From assembly GCF_033406955.1 (NCBI RefSeq), contig NZ_CP137734.1, positions 620,001 to 684,000 on the forward strand: a stretch of 64,000 bases of DNA. Direction: 5' to 3'. Numbering within the stretch: position 1 is the first letter of the stretch; each line of letters starts with the position of its first letter. The notes under the pieces are model-generated. The model was not told the DNA's origin. It did no database searches and saw only the letters and a list, made by a program, of their open reading frames with translations. The position numbers were made by a program, and so were the translations under genes. Below are positions 61,566-64,000 of the stretch, piece after piece. The DNA is from Streptomyces violaceoruber (GTDB taxonomy: Bacteria > Actinomycetota > Actinomycetes > Streptomycetales > Streptomycetaceae).

Positions 61566-61884
61566 GTGTGACTTTCCCTTTCCTCGGCAGTGCGGCGCCG
61601 GTGGCATGCGACGACGCAGGAACAACATGTGACACCGTGTCACATTGATCAACAGGCCGGCAAGCTCATCTCTTGCGTTGCACGGGTTACCAGCCACGAG
61701 TGGCCGATTCGGTACCTCGGCCCCGCAGGACGCCTCCACCATCGGTTCGTCTGCCGCAGGTCGGGGCGGTATCCTGCGACACCGTGTGATGGTGGCCGAT
61801 GGCGACCACGCACTCGAAAGCGCGGGTTATACCGCCTGATCCGATGGCACCGTTCCACGGTGAGACGTAAGAGAGTGACGACAA
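61566..61884. promoter_or_regulatory. Divergent promoter region with ATGTGACA dyad
   Basis: ATGTGACA-CCG-TGTCACAT (61627-61645) is a perfect 8-bp dyad, and CGACACCGTGTGA at 61777-61789 is a partial second copy. They lie before the small secreted protein (minus) and the VOC gene (plus). Confidence 0.65.
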
Positions 61885-62316
61885 GTGGATCTCAAACTGG
61901 AAGTCCTGGTGCTGCCCGTCTCCGACGTCGACCGGGCGAAGGCCTTCTACGAGGCGGTCGGGTTCCGCCTGGACGCCGACCACGTCACGGACGAGACCTA
62001 CCGGGTCGTCCACATGACACCCCCGGGTTCGCCCTGCTCGGTGCTCTTCGGCACCGGCGTCACCCTGGCCGCCCCCGGGTCGTCCAAGGGCCTCCACCTC
62101 GTCGTCTCGGACATCTTCGAGGCCCGCGACGAGCTGGTCGGCCGGGGTGTGGAGGTGGGCGAGATCTATCACGACACCAGCGACATCTTCCACCGCTGCA
62201 CGGGCGAGAAGTGGCTCCGCGGACCCGACCCTCAGCGCCGCAACTACTGCACGTACGCGGACTTCTCCGACCCGGACGGCAATGGCTGGGTCCTTCAGGA
62301 GGTGCCCAACCCGTAG
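61885..62316 (+). CDS. VOC family protein (glyoxalase/dioxygenase fold)
   Basis: 143 residues from GTG. LEVLVLPVSDVDRAKAFYEAVGFRLDAD and YCTYADFSDPDGNGWVLQEV are standard vicinal-oxygen-chelate marks. A first-half His/Glu metal pair is not complete, so it may be a binding or resistance protein rather than an enzyme. Ends 43 bp from the convergent beta-helix gene. Confidence 0.85.
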   Translation: MDLKLEVLVLPVSDVDRAKAFYEAVGFRLDADHVTDETYRVVHMTPPGSPCSVLFGTGVTLAAPGSSKGLHLVVSDIFEARDELVGRGVEVGEIYHDTSDIFHRCTGEKWLRGPDPQRRNYCTYADFSDPDGNGWVLQEVPNP

Positions 62317-62359
62317 GGCCTCGTCGTGCGTCTCGTTCGTGGGCCCCGCCCTCGGCGCG

Positions 62360-64000
62360 CTACTGGGGGATCACCTTCTCCACCGAGAAGTGATCGATGT
62401 TCGCGACGCCCGGAGCGGTGCCGAGAGCCTTGAGGTAGACGTCGTGCGTGCCGCTGGTCGGCGTGATCGTGAACGTCTGGTCCAGGTACGTGTCCCAGCC
62501 GCCCGTGTTCTCCACCCGCACCGTGCCGACGACCGGGCCGGTGGCCGAGTCGAGCCGCACCTCGAACCGGCCGCCCGCGTACGGCCGCTCGCTGCCGATG
62601 CTCGCGACCAGGAGATTCCGGCCGGTGCCGAAGTCCACGTCGTCGTAGCGGACCCAGTCGCCGCCGTCGAAGCCGCCGAGGACCGATCCGGTTCCCGCGG
62701 CGTGCGTGGCGACGCCGCTGCCCTCCGCGTACGACTCGGCCTGGACCGTCGTACGCTGCACGGCCACTCCGGCCTGCCACGGTGTCGCACCGTACTGGTA
62801 GGCGCCGGCGCTGGGCTGCGGGTCGGTGTAGCCGTCCGTGGCCGGGGGCCGCACCAGGCCGTAGTTGCGTGCCGGTGAGGAGGAGCCGAGGGTGTAGTCG
62901 TGGTGCGCGGGGTCCGTGAACTGCGGACCGTCGGCCATGGGCAGGTTGTGGGTGGAGGACACTCCGGCCATGGTGTCGGCGTCGCCGATGTTGTTGGCCA
63001 CCTCCGTGTCCGAGTAGGTGCCCGGGAAGAGGCTGACCGACTTGCGGTCGGTTCCGCTGGTGTTGTTGTGGACGCGGTTGCCGCTGGTCGTGCCGCCGTT
63101 GGGGTTGATCAGGACGACGCCGTACGTCGTCCGGTTCCACGCCACGTTGTCGTAGACCGTGGCGTTGTACGTGGACAGGTCCAGGTACACGCCGGGCGCG
63201 GGTGCGCTGGCCGCGAACAGCGCGGCGTCGTGGAGCTCGTTGTGGTGGATCTCGGTGCCGGCCAGGTTCACCTGGCAGCAGATGTAGATCGCGCCGACGT
63301 CCACGACCAGGTTGCCGTAGTCGGACAGGTCGTTGTAGGCGATCTCGTGGCCGGAGGCCGTGGTCCCGGCGACCTTGTTGTCGATGTTGATGTTGCTGCG
63401 GCCGCTGTTGGTCACGGTGTTGTGCGTGATCGTCTGGTCGCTGCCGAGGACGTTGATCCCGGCGGCGTAGCTGCCGCGGTAGTCGACGCGGGTGATGAGG
63501 TTGTTGGTCACCGTGTTGCCAGAACCGGCCAGCAGCACCCCGTTTCCGGCGCTGTAGTCGATCCTGCTGTTGCGCAGGGTGTTGGCGGTGCCCTTCAGGA
63601 GGATTCCGCTGGTGGTCTCACCCGCCGTCAGCACGTCGCAGGGGTCGGCGGGCGTGACCTTGCCCGGGTCGACCTTCAGGTCCATGTAGTGGGACACGTA
63701 GCTGGCGTCGATGCCGTCCAGCACGTTGTGCGTGGAGGTGGACGAGGTGGCCACCGTGGCGGCCCGGACACCGAGGCCGACGACGGACACGTAGGAGCGC
63801 CCGGACAGGTCGACGGCGACATTGCGCTGCTTGGCCTCGACGGTGTGCCCCGTCGGGCTCGCACCGTCCGGCATCCACATGTAGAGCCGCTGCGCGTCGG
63901 CGTCGTAGTACCACTGGCCGGCATGGCTGAACGCCTGGAGCTTGCCGGTGAGCGAGTAGAGGTTCTGCTGGTTGGGGCTGAGGCCGACGCAGGAGGAGGC
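62360..64000 (-). CDS. Right-handed beta-helix protein with CBM6, N-terminus outside window
   Basis: Open to the window edge with no start needed inside it (continuous through NQQNLYSLTGKLQ and WYYDADAQRLYMW). Repeated NTVTNNLI, NTLRNSRI, NRVHNNTSG and HNELHD strings mark a parallel beta-helix of the polysaccharide lyase/NosD kind. The last 140 residues form a CBM6 (TVQAESYAEGSGVATH, GGFDGGDWVRYDDVDF). The part seen lacks a recognisable catalytic signature. Probably a secreted polysaccharide-active enzyme. Confidence 0.8.
   Translation of the reverse strand, partial: ASSCVGLSPNQQNLYSLTGKLQAFSHAGQWYYDADAQRLYMWMPDGASPTGHTVEAKQRNVAVDLSGRSYVSVVGLGVRAATVATSSTSTHNVLDGIDASYVSHYMDLKVDPGKVTPADPCDVLTAGETTSGILLKGTANTLRNSRIDYSAGNGVLLAGSGNTVTNNLITRVDYRGSYAAGINVLGSDQTITHNTVTNSGRSNINIDNKVAGTTASGHEIAYNDLSDYGNLVVDVGAIYICCQVNLAGTEIHHNELHDAALFAASAPAPGVYLDLSTYNATVYDNVAWNRTTYGVVLINPNGGTTSGNRVHNNTSGTDRKSVSLFPGTYSDTEVANNIGDADTMAGVSSTHNLPMADGPQFTDPAHHDYTLGSSSPARNYGLVRPPATDGYTDPQPSAGAYQYGATPWQAGVAVQRTTVQAESYAEGSGVATHAAGTGSVLGGFDGGDWVRYDDVDFGTGRNLLVASIGSERPYAGGRFEVRLDSATGPVVGTVRVENTGGWDTYLDQTFTITPTSGTHDVYLKALGTAPGVANIDHFSVEKVIPQ

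Noticed and set aside
1..64000. tRNA, rRNA and intact transposase genes
   Set aside because: I looked for cloverleaf-like segments, rRNA blocks and DDE-transposase motifs while reading and saw none; a covariance scan would be needed to be certain.

Overview
The window is very GC-rich and its genes have the codon bias, GTG/TTG starts and gene families of a filamentous actinobacterium, almost certainly Streptomyces or a close relative. Pointers include an SsgA-like sporulation regulator, long secreted subtilases with TTG starts, ricin-lectin-tagged secreted enzymes, LAL-type LuxR and ECF41 regulators, and a SpoIIE-type phosphatase with PAS/GAF sensing. I found no rRNA, tRNA, CRISPR array or intact insertion sequence. 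The many secreted enzymes, solitary natural-product enzymes, truncated genes and gene fragments suggest an accessory chromosome region rather than conserved core.

Layout. 1-1.9 kb: a TetX-like FAD monooxygenase divergent from its TetR regulator, with three identical-type palindromes between them. 2-6.5 kb: a type III polyketide synthase preceded by a 17-bp x 6 minisatellite, a PAS-GAF-SpoIIE-HATPase phosphatase and a histidine phosphatase. 6.5-9.8 kb: a btuC-btuD-btuF type ABC importer behind a cobalamin riboswitch. 9.9-13.9 kb: GrpB-family protein, membrane protein, and a frameshifted rsgA translationally coupled to a methyltransferase, preceded by a 22-codon ORF with a near-perfect ribosome binding site. 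14.3-19 kb: two secreted enzymes (glucose/sorbosone dehydrogenase; ThuA + 3-keto-disaccharide hydrolase) with almost identical ricin-B lectin tails. 19-26.5 kb: SRPBCC protein, membrane proteins, a haloacetate-dehalogenase-like hydrolase, a DUF4396 protein, and a MarR regulator whose boxes also precede its downstream membrane gene.

26.5-38 kb: deazaflavin-type nitroreductase, a truncated PucR-like gene, an alanine/glycine:cation symporter, a K+ channel, an Imm35-like orphan, a relaxase remnant, an RmlD-like reductase, a DyP peroxidase, an ECF41 sigma factor lacking its C-terminal domain and divergent from an oxidoreductase with an ECF41-like promoter, a probable MITE, and an ABBA aromatic prenyltransferase. 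38-44 kb: the first giant subtilase and a CASTOR/POLLUX-type channel. 44-49 kb: a complete branched-chain amino-acid-type ABC importer (livG-livF-livH-livM-binding protein) joined by 4-nt start/stop overlaps. 49-58 kb: monooxygenase-fold protein, secreted amidase, a frameshifted TrmB/LuxR regulator divergent from the second giant subtilase, and an SsgA-like gene. 58-64 kb: truncated Tat-exported PLP enzyme, a 908-aa LAL regulator, a small secreted two-cysteine protein, a VOC protein, and a beta-helix/CBM6 protein running off the end.

Together the genes point to extracellular scavenging (two proteases, amidase, sugar oxidation/hydrolysis, carbohydrate-binding proteins) linked to importers for B12 and amino acids and to several local regulators. 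Two regulators/GTPases (rsgA and the TrmB/LuxR gene) are each broken by one missing base in a G/C run, so base-calling errors must be considered. All product calls are read from sequence motifs without database searches.
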